The position numbers and the translations under genes are program-made. Shown here piece by piece: positions 16,485 through 25,361 of a stretch of DNA of 64,000 nucleotides; positions within the stretch are counted from its first letter, which is position 1; every line of letters starts with the position of its first letter. Origin of the DNA: Streptomyces formicae (GTDB lineage Bacteria; Actinomycetota; Actinomycetes; Streptomycetales; Streptomycetaceae). The notes beneath the pieces are model-generated. The model saw only the letters and a list, made by a program, of their open reading frames with translations, made no database searches and was not told where the DNA came from. The stretch spans positions 7,976,001-8,040,000 of the forward strand of contig NZ_CP022685.1 in the NCBI RefSeq assembly GCF_002556545.1, given 5' to 3'.

Positions 16485-18716
16485 GTGAGGTGGCGCGGCG
16501 TGGGGCAAGAGCGATGGCGCAGAGTCGGCAGCACGCTCTGGCGCGTGGTGGCCGTATGGGCCGTCAGCACGCTGACGATGCTCGTACTCGCCGGCATCCT
16601 GCCGGACTTCAAGCTCCAGTCCGACGACGGCGACAGCGCCACCCGCATCGCCGTCACCGCCGCCCTCGGCGCCGGTGCCTTCGGCGTGCTGTCGGCCGTG
16701 GTGTGGCCGCTCCTCGTGCGTGCGCTGCTCCTCGTACCCGCTCTGGTTCTCGGGCTGCTCGCCTTCTTCCTCAACGGGTCCCTGCTGCTCGTCGCCCTGC
16801 GGCTGATCCCCGAGGGGCGGGGCGAGGTCGGCGTGGAGACCGCCGTCGTCGTGGCCGCCGTGATGTCCGCCGTCGCGTCCGCCACCGGCGGCGCGCTCGC
16901 CGTCCGGGACGACGACGCCTACCGGCGACGGCTCTACCGGCTCGCCGACCGCAGGCGCAGACGGCGCAGCGACCGTGCCGAAGAGCGGAGCGGCGGGCCC
17001 GTCACGCCCGGCACCGTGTTCATCCAGCTCGACGGCGTCGGCCACGACGTCCTGCGCGACGCGGTCGACAAGGGCCTCATGCCGACCGTCGCGGGCTGGC
17101 TGGGCGAGGGGAAGGGCGGCGCCACGCACCGGCTCACCCCGTGGCGCACCGACTGGTCCAGCCAGACCGGCGCCAGCCAGCTCGGCATCCTGCACGGCTC
17201 CAACCACGACGTGCCCGCCTTCCGGTGGTACGAGAAGGACACCGGCGAGGTCATGGTCAGCAACCGGCCCGCCTCCGCCGCGGAGCTGCAGCGCCGCGCG
17301 ATCGAGCGCACCGGCGACGGCGGCCTCCTCACCGTGGACGGCGCGAGCCGCGGCAACCTCTTCAGCGGCGGCGCCGAGCAACTGGCCCTCGTGCTGTCCA
17401 TCGCGGCGCGGCGAGGCAAGGAGAACCGGTCGCGGGCCGGGTACTTCGCGTACTTCTCCGACCCCGCCAACGCCGTACGCACCGCGCTCTCCTTCGTCGC
17501 CGAGGTCTTCAGGGAGATCGGCGAGTCGACGCGGGCCCGCGTCAAGCGGCGGCGGCCGCGCGTCGGCCGTGGCGGGCTCTATCCGTTCATCCGCGCCTTC
17601 GCGACCGTCGTCGAGCGGGACGTCGTGGTCGCCGCCGTCATAGGGGACATGCTCGCCGGGCGCAGCGCGGTCTACGCGGACCTGGTCGCCTACGACGAGG
17701 TGGCGCACCACTCCGGGCCCACGGGACCCGACGTGGAGAAGGTGCTCGCGCGCCTCGACCGCTCGCTCGCGCTGCTCGCGCAGGTCGCCGAGCACGCCCC
17801 GCGCGCGTACCGGATCGTGCTCCTCTCCGACCACGGGCAGAGCCCGGGCGAGACCTTCCGCGCGCGGTACGGGCTGACCCTCGGCGACCTGGTGCGGGCG
17901 GGCTGCGGGCTGCCCGTGCCGCGCAGGGCGCCGCGCACGCACAGCGGCGCCGAGGCCAGGGCGACCGTGCGGGCCGCGCTGCGCCGCCCGGTCGAGGAGG
18001 GTGCCGACGAGCGGCGTCCCGCGCGCCGCGCCGAGCCGATCGTGCTGGCCTCGGGCAACCTCGGCCTGGTCTCCTTCCCCGACGTGCCGCACCGCATGAC
18101 CCGCGAGGAGATCGACCGGCGGCATCCCGCGCTGCTGCCCACGCTCGCCAACCATCCCGGCATCGGCTTCCTGCTCGTCCGCAGCGCGGAGCGCGGTCCC
18201 GTGGTCCTCGGGGCGCGCGGCGTCGAGGTGTACCTGGCGGAGGAGCCCGCCGACCTCGGGCCGCTCGCCGACTTCGGGCCCGGCGCCCTGGAGGCCGTGC
18301 GGCGCACGGACGGCTTTCCGCACACCGCCGACATCATGGTCAACTCCTGGTACGACCCGGTGGAGGGCGAGGTGCTCGCCTTCGAGGAGCAGGTCGGCTC
18401 GCACGGCGGCCTCGGCGGGGCGCAGGCCAGGCCGTTCCTGCTCTCGCCGCTCGCGCTGTCCGAGCCGGTGGCGCCGGGGCAGGAGCTGGTCGGCGCCGAG
18501 CAGGTCCACCACGTACTGCGGTGCTGGCTCGGCGAGGACCTGGGGCCGGAGGTGCCCGTGGCCGACGTGCGCCCGGCAGGGGCGGAGAACCCGCAGGTCA
18601 CGGCGTGCGAAGCCGTCGCGGAGGCTGCGGTTCCGGTGGACGATTCCCCGCGGAATGCCCCCGGCGGCACAGCATTTGCGGCCGCCGACACCGCCGTGCA
18701 GGACAAAACACACTGA
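16485..18716 (+). CDS. Holin-like membrane domain fused to alkaline-phosphatase-superfamily phosphodiesterase
   Basis: About 743 residues. The first 150 form a membrane domain with four hydrophobic segments (WRVVAVWAVSTLTMLVLAGI, LLLVPALVLGLLAFFLN and others), annotated in relatives as 'phage holin family' (superfamily IV type), though nothing here is phage. The rest is an alkaline-phosphatase/nucleotide-pyrophosphatase-like domain: TVFIQLDGVGHDVLRDAVDK with the first metal Asp, WRTDWSSQTGASQLGILHG with the nucleophile region, DLVAYDEVAHHSGP, IVLLSDHGQSPGETF and QVGSHGGLGGAQ. The enzyme probably faces the outside and cleaves a phosphodiester or lipid-linked substrate (inference). GTG 16485 was chosen where conservation starts; the ribosome site is weak and GTG 16500 is possible. 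Confidence 0.8.
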   Translation: MRWRGVGQERWRRVGSTLWRVVAVWAVSTLTMLVLAGILPDFKLQSDDGDSATRIAVTAALGAGAFGVLSAVVWPLLVRALLLVPALVLGLLAFFLNGSLLLVALRLIPEGRGEVGVETAVVVAAVMSAVASATGGALAVRDDDAYRRRLYRLADRRRRRRSDRAEERSGGPVTPGTVFIQLDGVGHDVLRDAVDKGLMPTVAGWLGEGKGGATHRLTPWRTDWSSQTGASQLGILHGSNHDVPAFRWYEKDTGEVMVSNRPASAAELQRRAIERTGDGGLLTVDGASRGNLFSGGAEQLALVLSIAARRGKENRSRAGYFAYFSDPANAVRTALSFVAEVFREIGESTRARVKRRRPRVGRGGLYPFIRAFATVVERDVVVAAVIGDMLAGRSAVYADLVAYDEVAHHSGPTGPDVEKVLARLDRSLALLAQVAEHAPRAYRIVLLSDHGQSPGETFRARYGLTLGDLVRAGCGLPVPRRAPRTHSGAEARATVRAALRRPVEEGADERRPARRAEPIVLASGNLGLVSFPDVPHRMTREEIDRRHPALLPTLANHPGIGFLLVRSAERGPVVLGARGVEVYLAEEPADLGPLADFGPGALEAVRRTDGFPHTADIMVNSWYDPVEGEVLAFEEQVGSHGGLGGAQARPFLLSPLALSEPVAPGQELVGAEQVHHVLRCWLGEDLGPEVPVADVRPAGAENPQVTACEAVAEAAVPVDDSPRNAPGGTAFAAADTAVQDKTH

Positions 18717-18734
18717 TTTGGTGGAGCGTCCGCC

Positions 18735-20192
18735 GTGCCCGACCATGGCTTCCGCTCGGCGATCCCGGGCGACCCGGCACGACGAGAGGCGCACCACCCC
18801 ATGCACGACACCGGAACCGCCCCGCAGTCGGATCCGGCCCTCGAACAGGGAGAAGGCCAGGAAGCGCAGAGCAGGCACGCCCGGCGCTTCGGCCTTCCGA
18901 TCGCCACCTGCCTCGTCATGGGCAACATCATCGGCGGCGGCATCTTCCTGCTCCCGGCCTCCGTCGCCCCGTTCGGCACCATCAGCCTGGTCGCCTTCGC
19001 CGTCCTGACCGCGGGCGCCATCGCGCTGGCCCTGGTCTTCGGACGCCTCGCCGAACGTGACCCGCGCACCGGCGGGCCCTATGTGTACGCGCGGGCGGCC
19101 TTCGGCGACTTCGCGGGCTTCCTGGCCGCCTGGTCGTACTGGATCACCACCTGGGTGTCGAACGCGGCGCTCGCCGTCGCGGCCGTCGGATACCTGGACG
19201 TCCTGATCCCCGTCAACGACCACAAGTGGTCCGCCTGTCTGGCCGCCCTCGTGCTGCAACTCCTGCCCGCGCTGGCCAACTTCGCGGGTACTCGCTACGT
19301 CGGCGCGGTCCAACTGGTCGCGACCGTACTGAAGTTCCTGCCGCTGCTGCTCGTCGCGATCGGCGGGCTCTTCTTCTTCGACAGCGCCAACCTCGGGCCC
19401 TTCCAGGCGAGCAACGACAGCCCGATGGGGGCGGTTTCGGCGGCCGCCGCGATCCTGCTCTTCTCCTACCTGGGCGTCGAGTCGGCGGCCGTCAGCGCGG
19501 GCGAGGTCCGCGACCCGCGCCGCAACGTCGGGCGCGCCACCATCCTCGGCACCCTCGGCGCCGCCGTCGTCTATCTGCTCGGCACCCTCGCCGTGTTCGG
19601 GACGGTCGCCCACGACAAGCTGATGACGTCCACCGCGCCCTTCTCGGACGCCGTCGACGTCATGTTCGGCGGCTCCTGGGGCGGCACCGCGGTCGCCTTC
19701 GCCGCGCTGATCTCGATGGTCGGCGCCCTCAACGGCTGGACGCTGCTCAGCGCCCAGACGCCGTACGCGGCCGCCAAGGACGGGCTCTTCCCGAGCGCGT
19801 TCGGCAGGAAGAAGCGCGGCGTGCCGACCGTCGGCGTCCTGGTCACCGTCGTCCTCGCCTCGCTGCTCACCGTCTACAACTACACGGCGGGCTCGTCGGG
19901 CGTCTTCGAGTCGCTCGTCCTGATCACCACGTTCACCGCGACCGTGCCCTATCTCCTCGCCACCGCCGCGCAGATCTACTTCCTGGTCTCGGGACAGCGC
20001 GAGCGCGTCAACCGCGGCCGTCTGGTGCGGGACGCCGTGCTCGCCGGTGTCGCGTTCGCGTTCGCGATGTGGCTCGTCGCCGGGTCGGGCTACGCGGCCG
20101 TCTACCAGGGCGTGCTGTTCCTCTTCGTGGGCGTGCTCGTCTACGCGTGGATGGCGGCCCGCAAGCAGCGGGCCGCCACCTCGAACGGCTGA
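18735..20192 (+). CDS. APC-family amino acid permease
   Basis: A 485-residue secondary transporter with about 12 membrane helices. Helix 1 has the APC substrate-binding signature GNIIGGGIFLLPASVAPFG; helix 3 reads AGFLAAWSYWITTWVSNAAL, and helix 6 has ILLFSYLGVESAAVSAGEV followed by the conserved RDPRRNVGRAT loop. It is closest in style to the AdiC/PotE branch of amino acid-polyamine antiporters; the substrate cannot be read off. GTG 18735 has GGTGGAG 8 nt upstream; ATG 18801 is a good alternative and would remove a charged 22-residue leader. It lies 18 bp after the phosphodiesterase gene and may be co-transcribed. Confidence 0.9.
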   Translation: MPDHGFRSAIPGDPARREAHHPMHDTGTAPQSDPALEQGEGQEAQSRHARRFGLPIATCLVMGNIIGGGIFLLPASVAPFGTISLVAFAVLTAGAIALALVFGRLAERDPRTGGPYVYARAAFGDFAGFLAAWSYWITTWVSNAALAVAAVGYLDVLIPVNDHKWSACLAALVLQLLPALANFAGTRYVGAVQLVATVLKFLPLLLVAIGGLFFFDSANLGPFQASNDSPMGAVSAAAAILLFSYLGVESAAVSAGEVRDPRRNVGRATILGTLGAAVVYLLGTLAVFGTVAHDKLMTSTAPFSDAVDVMFGGSWGGTAVAFAALISMVGALNGWTLLSAQTPYAAAKDGLFPSAFGRKKRGVPTVGVLVTVVLASLLTVYNYTAGSSGVFESLVLITTFTATVPYLLATAAQIYFLVSGQRERVNRGRLVRDAVLAGVAFAFAMWLVAGSGYAAVYQGVLFLFVGVLVYAWMAARKQRAATSNG

Positions 20193-20214
20193 CCTCGGGT
20201 GCCGGTGGTCGCGG

Positions 20215-21852
20215 CTACCTCGCCAGCGGCGCGACGACCCAGCGCTGCGTGCGGAACATGCTGTCCCGCTCGCCGATCTCGATCAGCTTGCGGGCCGCGG
20301 GGTACGCCTCGTTGCCCTCCACCTCGTAGCCGACCTCGAACGTGCCCGGCACGTCCTTGACCTCGGGCTGACGCTGCTGCGCCGCGCCCTGGACGCTCTC
20401 GCCCGCGGTGACCGCCGCGAGCTCGGCGAGCAGCCTGCGCTGCGCCGCGTCGAGCGCCTTGCGCGGGTCGCGCTCCAGCGGCGCGGCCGTCGCCTTGCCG
20501 CCCTTGGGCGGCGGCGGTGAGACCTCCGTGCTCGGCTCGCGCGTGACGCCGGTGGCCTTGCGCGTGGCGATCTGCGACTGGACGACGGTGCCGTCGTTGT
20601 CCAGGCCCACCCGGATCAGGCCCCGCCCCGGCGTGATGACGGGCACGCCGTCGAAGACCTGGCGGAACGTCACGTGCGTCTGCAGGGACACCGGGCGCCC
20701 GACCTCGGAGCCGTCCTTGGTGCCGGAGTTCTGCATCAGGTCGTGCACGCTGTCGACGACGAGCTCGGCGCCCTCGGCGTACTGCTCGGCGAAGGCGCGC
20801 GCCGCCTCGATCGCCCGGTCGGTGGGCAGTTGCTGGGTGTTGCGGTGGTTGGGCTCGGCGAGCTTGATCCAGCGGTTGCCGCCGGGGGCGGTGGAGATGA
20901 CGCGGTCGCCGGAGGTCGCGTTGATGACGCCCTGGCGTTCGACCTGCACCTCCTGGAGCGCGGCCGTCGGGAACCCGGCCTGGCGGCCCAGGTCGGTCAG
21001 TTCCGCGCTCGGGTCGCGGGGCGCGAGCTGGACGATCTGCTGCGGGCCCGGGAGCTGGGTGAGCGGCTCCCTGACGCCTTCGCGCGCGTAGTACCAGCGC
21101 CACGCGTACCAGGTGTCCGGCACGTGGTCCCGGTAGAAGTTGCGTTCGGTGTTGAGCCGGTTGACGGCCTCGGCCTGGGTGGTGCCGACCGCGGCGACGG
21201 AGGGCGCCTGGCCGTGGTAGATGTCCCAGCTCGCGTTCAGCCACGCGTCGCAGTACGTCTGCCCGGCCCGCCACTTCTCCCAGAACTTCTTGCCGTAGTC
21301 GCCGCTGTCGATGCTGGTGGTCTCGAACCCGAAGATCATCCGGAAGCCGATGTTGGGACCGGCCCAGGTGCGGATCGGGGAGTGGCCGCCGGTGACCTTG
21401 AGCGAGTCGCAGGTCGACCAGAAGACGTAGTTGGCCTTCTCGTTGCCGAGCGCCATCCGGTTGGAGATCGCGTCGCTGCGGCCGTCCCAGACGGCGCCGA
21501 GTGGCGCGAAGAAGACGCCGTTGCCGTCCATGCCGCCGTGCCCGGAGTGGTACACGGCGCACACCGCGTCCATGCCGTAGCGGTCCTGCCAGTTGTCGTA
21601 CGTCTCCTCGTACGCCCACACCTGCGCGCCGCCGTCGGCGAACCAGAAGTTGCGGTCGTAGAACTGCTGGAGGTACGCCAGCCAGCCGGTGGCATCCTCG
21701 TGCGTGTGGTAGAGCGTCGCCTGGTTGACGAACTTCTGGATGCTGAAGGCACCCCACCAGCCGAAGGTCGAGTCGCGGTCGCCCGCCGCACCGGGCTTCT
21801 CCGGTTCCAGTGGAGACGGACCGCGGTCCGAGTAGTTCATGCGCATGGCCAT
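20215..21852 (-). CDS. DUF6345-like protein with a caspase-like His/Cys dyad
   Basis: A 545-residue protein, probably of the DUF6345 group (from memory). The N-terminal 260 residues carry STFGWWGAFSIQKFVNQ, YEETYDNWQDRYGMDAV, then VYHSGHGGMDGNGVFF and NYVFWSTCDSLKVTGG. The SGHG His (about H105) and the STC Cys (about C148), spaced 43 residues after two strands, are just what clan CD proteases (caspase, gingipain) show, so a cysteine peptidase is plausible (inference). The C-terminal half has a mixed alpha/beta segment resembling protease propeptide-like repeats. No signal peptide. ATG 21852 has AGGGGG close upstream; two more in-frame ATGs follow within five codons. Confidence 0.7.
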   Translation of the reverse strand: MAMRMNYSDRGPSPLEPEKPGAAGDRDSTFGWWGAFSIQKFVNQATLYHTHEDATGWLAYLQQFYDRNFWFADGGAQVWAYEETYDNWQDRYGMDAVCAVYHSGHGGMDGNGVFFAPLGAVWDGRSDAISNRMALGNEKANYVFWSTCDSLKVTGGHSPIRTWAGPNIGFRMIFGFETTSIDSGDYGKKFWEKWRAGQTYCDAWLNASWDIYHGQAPSVAAVGTTQAEAVNRLNTERNFYRDHVPDTWYAWRWYYAREGVREPLTQLPGPQQIVQLAPRDPSAELTDLGRQAGFPTAALQEVQVERQGVINATSGDRVISTAPGGNRWIKLAEPNHRNTQQLPTDRAIEAARAFAEQYAEGAELVVDSVHDLMQNSGTKDGSEVGRPVSLQTHVTFRQVFDGVPVITPGRGLIRVGLDNDGTVVQSQIATRKATGVTREPSTEVSPPPPKGGKATAAPLERDPRKALDAAQRRLLAELAAVTAGESVQGAAQQRQPEVKDVPGTFEVGYEVEGNEAYPAARKLIEIGERDSMFRTQRWVVAPLAR

Positions 21853-22098
21853 ACCCCCTGAGAGGATCTCCTCGTTCCGTGCGCGAGGGGGCCTCAAAGT
21901 GTCACCGCCGACGACCTTTGCCCAGTTGCCATTCCGGCCATTGAGCCCTTGTCACGCCCCTGTTCTCGCACCTCAGAGGCATCTTTGGCGCGTCGGCCGA
22001 CACAACTTGTTCGTATCGGCCGAGGCGCACCTGCGCTGCCCGCTCGAACATCTCCCGGGCCGCTGCTGCGCCCCGCGCGGCCCGATTTCATCCGGAGT

Positions 22099-22132
22099 GT
22101 GATCGGATGGTGCCCACGGAACTTCCGATCAC
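22099..22132 (+). promoter_or_regulatory. Inverted repeat upstream of osmC-like gene
   Basis: GTGATCGGA (22099-22107) and TCCGATCAC (22124-22132) are perfect 9-bp arms separated by 16 nt and end 26 nt before the GTG start. It could be an operator or a leader hairpin. The remainder of the 306-bp gap 21853-22158 between the two divergent genes shows only a short repeated TCGGCCGA (around 21994 and 22017). Confidence 0.5.
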
Positions 22133-22158
22133 GGAACCGCACTGAAGGGAACTGCATC

Positions 22159-22584
22159 GTGGCAACCACGCGCTCCGCGCACACGGTCTGGGAAGGCTCG
22201 CTGACGGAGGGGTCGGGCACCGTCACCTTCGACTCCTCCGGCATCGGGGAGCAGGCGGTGTCCTGGCCGTCGCGCGCCGAGGAGGCGAACGGCAAGACCA
22301 GCCCGGAGGAGCTGATCGCGGCCGCGCACTCCAGCTGCTTCTCCATGGCCCTCTCGCACGGCCTCACCGGCGCGGGCACCCCGCCCACCCGCCTCACCAC
22401 GTCCGCCGACGTGACCTTCCAGCCGGGCACCGGCATCACCGGCATCCACCTCACCGTCGAGGGCACCGTGCCGGGACTCGACGAGGCCGCCTTCACCTCG
22501 GCCGCCGAGGACGCCAAGGCCAACTGCCCGGTGAGCCAGGCGCTCACGGGCACGACCATCACGCTCTCGGCCAAGCTGGCCTGA
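22159..22584 (+). CDS. OsmC/OhrA family peroxidase
   Basis: A 141-residue thiol peroxidase that reduces organic hydroperoxides. Both reactive cysteines are present and in the right context: AAAHSSCFSMAL (about C60) and ANCPVSQALTG (about C123), plus TSPEELIAAAH with the helper Glu. The absence of the Ohr-specific pattern and the GTG TVTFDSSG start fit the OsmC branch better than Ohr. The GTG at 22159 lies 9 nt after GAAGGGA. An inverted repeat just upstream may be an operator. A hairpin terminator separates it from dnaK, so it is a single-gene unit. Confidence 0.9.
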   Translation: MATTRSAHTVWEGSLTEGSGTVTFDSSGIGEQAVSWPSRAEEANGKTSPEELIAAAHSSCFSMALSHGLTGAGTPPTRLTTSADVTFQPGTGITGIHLTVEGTVPGLDEAAFTSAAEDAKANCPVSQALTGTTITLSAKLA

Positions 22585-22602
22585 CGCGACTCCTGTTGAC
22601 CG

Positions 22603-22629
22603 TGCCGCCGTCCCGATGGGGCGGCGGCA
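22603..22629 (+). terminator. Hairpin terminator after osmC-like gene
   Basis: TGCCGCCGTCCC (22603-22614) pairs with GGGGCGGCGGCA (22618-22629), a 12-bp stem with one G-T pair and a 3-nt loop, 18 nt after the stop. No T-run, as usual in Streptomyces. Confidence 0.75.
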
Positions 22630-22644
22630 TCGTCATGTCCGGGG

Positions 22645-22674
22645 GTTGACAAGAGCCCGCTCAAGTTTTGTGAT
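22645..22674 (+). promoter_or_regulatory. dnaK promoter with a degenerate HAIR (HspR) site
   Basis: TTGACA (22646-22651), a 17-nt spacer and TGTGAT (22669-22674) form a housekeeping-type promoter. Overlapping it, GTTGACA-N7-GCTCAAG (22645-22665) has the exact geometry of the HspR-binding HAIR, CTTGAGT-N7-ACTCAAG. The right half matches at 6 of 7 and the left at 4 of 7. HspR would then repress by covering the -35 and spacer. Confidence 0.6.
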
Positions 22675-22733
22675 GGAGGACGGAGTAGACCTGGATACGG
22701 GGGACTTGGGCTCGCGGCGGAAGGGACTGGACC

Positions 22734-24587
22734 ATGGCACGTGCGGTCGGGATCGATCTCGGGACGACGAACTCAGTGGTGGCCGTGCTGGAGGGCGGTG
22801 AGCCCACCGTCGTCGTCAACGCGGAGGGGGCGCGCACCACGCCCTCGGTCGTCGCGTTCGCGAAGAGCGGCGACGTCCTGGTGGGCGAGGTCGCCAAGCG
22901 ACAGGCGGTCACGAACGTGGAGCGGACCGCGCGCTCCGTCAAACGCCACATGGGCGACAGCGGTTGGCGCTTCCCGGAGAGCGGCTCCGTGGACGGCACC
23001 CGCTACACCGCGCAGGAGCTGTCCGCGCGCGTCCTGCAGAAGCTCAAGCGGGACGCCGAGTCCTACCTCGGGGAGGACGTCACCGACGCGGTCGTCACCG
23101 TGCCCGCGTACTTCGACGACACCCAGCGCCAGGCCACCAAGGAGGCCGGAGAGATCGCGGGCCTGAACGTCCTGCGCATCATCAACGAGCCGACGGCGGC
23201 GGCCCTCGCGTACGGCCTGGACAAGGGCGACGACCAGACCGTGCTCGTCTTCGACCTCGGCGGCGGCACCTTCGACGTCTCCCTCCTGGAGATGGGTGAC
23301 GGCGTCATCGAGGTCAAGGCCACCAACGGCGACACCCAGCTCGGCGGCGACGACTGGGACCAGCGGATCGTCGAGCACCTCGTGCGGCAGTTCAAGAACG
23401 GGCACGGCGTGGACCTCGCCAAGGACAAGATGGCGCTCCAACGCCTGCGCGAGGGCGCGGAGAAGGCGAAGATCGAGCTGTCGTCGTCGAGTGAGACGGA
23501 CATCAACCTGCCCTACATCACCGCGTCCGCCGAGGGCCCGCTGCACCTGGCCGAGAAGCTGACGCGCGCTCAGTTCCAGGAGCTCACGGCGGACTTGCTC
23601 GACCGCTGCAAGCAGCCCTTCCACCAGGCGGTCAAGGACGCGGGCATCAAGCTGTCCGCGGTCGACCACGTGATCCTGGTCGGCGGCTCCACGCGCATGC
23701 CCGCGGTGAGCGAACTGGTCAGGGAACTCACCGGCAAGGACCCGCACAAGGGCGTCAACCCCGACGAGGTGGTGGCACTCGGCGCGGCCCTCCAGGCCGG
23801 GGTGATCCGCGGCGACGTGAAGGACGTGCTGCTGCTCGACGTGACCCCGCTGTCCCTCGGCATCGAGACCAAGGGCGGCATCATGACCAAGCTCATCGAG
23901 CGCAACACCACGATCCCCACCAAGCGTTCGGAGACCTTCTCGACCGCCGAGGACAACCAGCCCTCGGTGGGCATCCAGGTCTTCCAGGGCGAGCGGGAGA
24001 TCGCCGCGTACAACAAGAAGCTCGGCGTCTTCGACCTCACGGGACTGCCGCCCGCCCCGCGCGGCGTCCCCAAGATCGAGGTCACCTTCGACATCGACGC
24101 CAACGGAATCATGCACGTGTCCGCGAAGGACGAGGCCACCGGGCGCGAGCAGCGCATGACGGTGACCGGCGGTTCCGCGCTGCCCAAGGACGACATCAAC
24201 CGCATGGTTCGCGAGGCCGAGGAGCACGCGGAGGAGGACCGCAGGCGCCGCGAGGCCGCGGAGACCCGCAACCAGGCGGAGCAGCTCGTCTACCAGACCG
24301 AGCGGTTCCTGCGCGACAACGAGGAGCGCGTGCCCGCCGACACGAAGAGCGAAGTGGAGGCGGCGGCCGCCGAGTTGAAGGAGCTCCTCAAGAACAGGCC
24401 GGACGACACCGCGGCCCTGCGCACCGGCGCCGAGAAGCTCGCCTCCGTCAGCCAGAAGATGGGTCAGGCGATGTACGCGAGTTCCGGCGGGGGCGCCTCG
24501 GACCAACAGACGCCCTCGGAGTCCACCGCTGAGGAGGGCGTGGTGGACGCGGAGATCGTGGACGAGGACGACAAGAGGGCCCCGTAA
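22734..24587 (+). CDS. dnaK: Molecular chaperone DnaK (Hsp70), stand-alone copy
   Basis: A full-length 617-residue Hsp70 chaperone, ATP-driven, cytosolic. It has the phosphate-binding loop [16 protein letters not shown], the second signature [18 protein letters not shown], the third [17 protein letters not shown], the linker [19 protein letters not shown], the peptide-binding domain and the EIVDEDD tail. ATG 22734 follows GGAAGGG. In Streptomyces the main dnaK heads a dnaK-grpE-dnaJ-hspR operon; here no grpE or dnaJ follows and narI is convergent, so this is either a second dnaK or a rearranged locus. A HAIR-like site in its promoter suggests HspR control all the same. Confidence 0.95.
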   Translation: MARAVGIDLGTTNSVVAVLEGGEPTVVVNAEGARTTPSVVAFAKSGDVLVGEVAKRQAVTNVERTARSVKRHMGDSGWRFPESGSVDGTRYTAQELSARVLQKLKRDAESYLGEDVTDAVVTVPAYFDDTQRQATKEAGEIAGLNVLRIINEPTAAALAYGLDKGDDQTVLVFDLGGGTFDVSLLEMGDGVIEVKATNGDTQLGGDDWDQRIVEHLVRQFKNGHGVDLAKDKMALQRLREGAEKAKIELSSSSETDINLPYITASAEGPLHLAEKLTRAQFQELTADLLDRCKQPFHQAVKDAGIKLSAVDHVILVGGSTRMPAVSELVRELTGKDPHKGVNPDEVVALGAALQAGVIRGDVKDVLLLDVTPLSLGIETKGGIMTKLIERNTTIPTKRSETFSTAEDNQPSVGIQVFQGEREIAAYNKKLGVFDLTGLPPAPRGVPKIEVTFDIDANGIMHVSAKDEATGREQRMTVTGGSALPKDDINRMVREAEEHAEEDRRRREAAETRNQAEQLVYQTERFLRDNEERVPADTKSEVEAAAAELKELLKNRPDDTAALRTGAEKLASVSQKMGQAMYASSGGGASDQQTPSESTAEEGVVDAEIVDEDDKRAP

Positions 24588-24616
24588 GGGGCGCGGGGAA
24601 CTGCGCGCTCAGCCAC
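24578..24616. repeat. Dispersed Streptomyces repeat at the end of dnaK
   Basis: The segment around GGGCGCGGGGAACTGCGCG is the inverse of the copy at 61777-61814. It starts with a hairpin GCCCC-GTAA-GGGGC (24579-24592) whose loop contains the TAA stop of dnaK. It may double as a terminator between convergent dnaK and narI. Such elements are very common between Streptomyces genes. Confidence 0.75.
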
Positions 24617-24635
24617 GAACGACCCGCAGTCGACG

Positions 24636-25361
24636 TCACGAATCAGCCCGCTCCCACCCCCTCCGATCAGGCCGGGCCCCGACCCGCTTGGGGTCCCGGC
24701 TCCGATACACCACGTACGGCCGGAAGAGATACTGAACCGGCGCGCTGAACATGTGGATCAGCCGAGTGAAGGGCAGCAGCGCGAACAGCAGCAGCCCGAT
24801 CACCGCGTGGATCTGGAAGGTCAGCGGGACGCCCACCATCCGGTCGACGTCCGGCTGGAGCGTGAACAGGCTGCGGGCCCAGGGCGCGATGCTCTCGCGG
24901 TAGTTGTAGCCCTCCTCCAGGCCGGAGTTGGTGAGCTTGGCCCACATGCCCATGACGATCGCAGCGAGCAGCACGACGTACATCAGCTTGTCGTTGGCGG
25001 TGGTCGCGCGGAAGACCGGCGCCTTGGTGCGGCGCCGGTAGAGCAGCATCAGGATGCCGAGCACGGCGAGCGCGCCCGCCGCCGTGCCGCCCCACAGCGA
25101 CAGCTTGTGGTAGGCGCTCTCGGTCAGGCCGACCTTGTCCGTCCACGACTCCGGCACGAACAGGCCCATGAGGTGGCCCACGAGGACGAAGAGGATGCCG
25201 TAGTGGAACATCGGCGAGGCGATGTTGAGGAGCTTGGACTCGTAGACCTGCGAGGAGCGGGTCGTCCAGCCGAACTTGTCGTAGCGGTAGCGCCAGACGA
25301 CGCCCGCGACGAGCAGGACGAAGGCGACGTAGGGGAGCGCGCCCCACAGCAGCGTGTTCAT
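24636..25361 (-). CDS. narI: Respiratory nitrate reductase gamma subunit
   Basis: A 241-residue membrane cytochrome b that takes electrons from menaquinol and passes them to NarH. Five hydrophobic helices are visible. Likely haem-ligand histidines lie in SPMFHYGILFVLVGHLMG (helix 2) and in FQIHAVIGLLLFALLPFTRLIH (helix 5, given here as its two ends FQIHAV and FTRLIH). The ATG at 25361 overlaps the narJ stop (ATGA). It is the last gene of narGHJI. The C-terminus is basic (YRSRDPKRVGARPDRRG) and cytosolic. Ordinary length for the family. Confidence 0.95.
   Translation of the reverse strand: MNTLLWGALPYVAFVLLVAGVVWRYRYDKFGWTTRSSQVYESKLLNIASPMFHYGILFVLVGHLMGLFVPESWTDKVGLTESAYHKLSLWGGTAAGALAVLGILMLLYRRRTKAPVFRATTANDKLMYVVLLAAIVMGMWAKLTNSGLEEGYNYRESIAPWARSLFTLQPDVDRMVGVPLTFQIHAVIGLLLFALLPFTRLIHMFSAPVQYLFRPYVVYRSRDPKRVGARPDRRGWERADS

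Noticed and set aside
16485..16940. Prophage signal from the holin-like domain
   Set aside because: No phage structural, lysis or integrase gene is nearby, and the domain is part of a long enzyme.
15885..19613. A 1242-residue minus-strand open frame
   Set aside because: It is antisense to the phosphodiesterase and permease genes and crosses the REP-like gap; its composition is typical of a GC-rich shadow.
24448..24639. Short open frame with an AQFPAPLTG peptide, also seen near 61.8 kb
   Set aside because: The shared peptide comes from the dispersed repeat, not from a gene.
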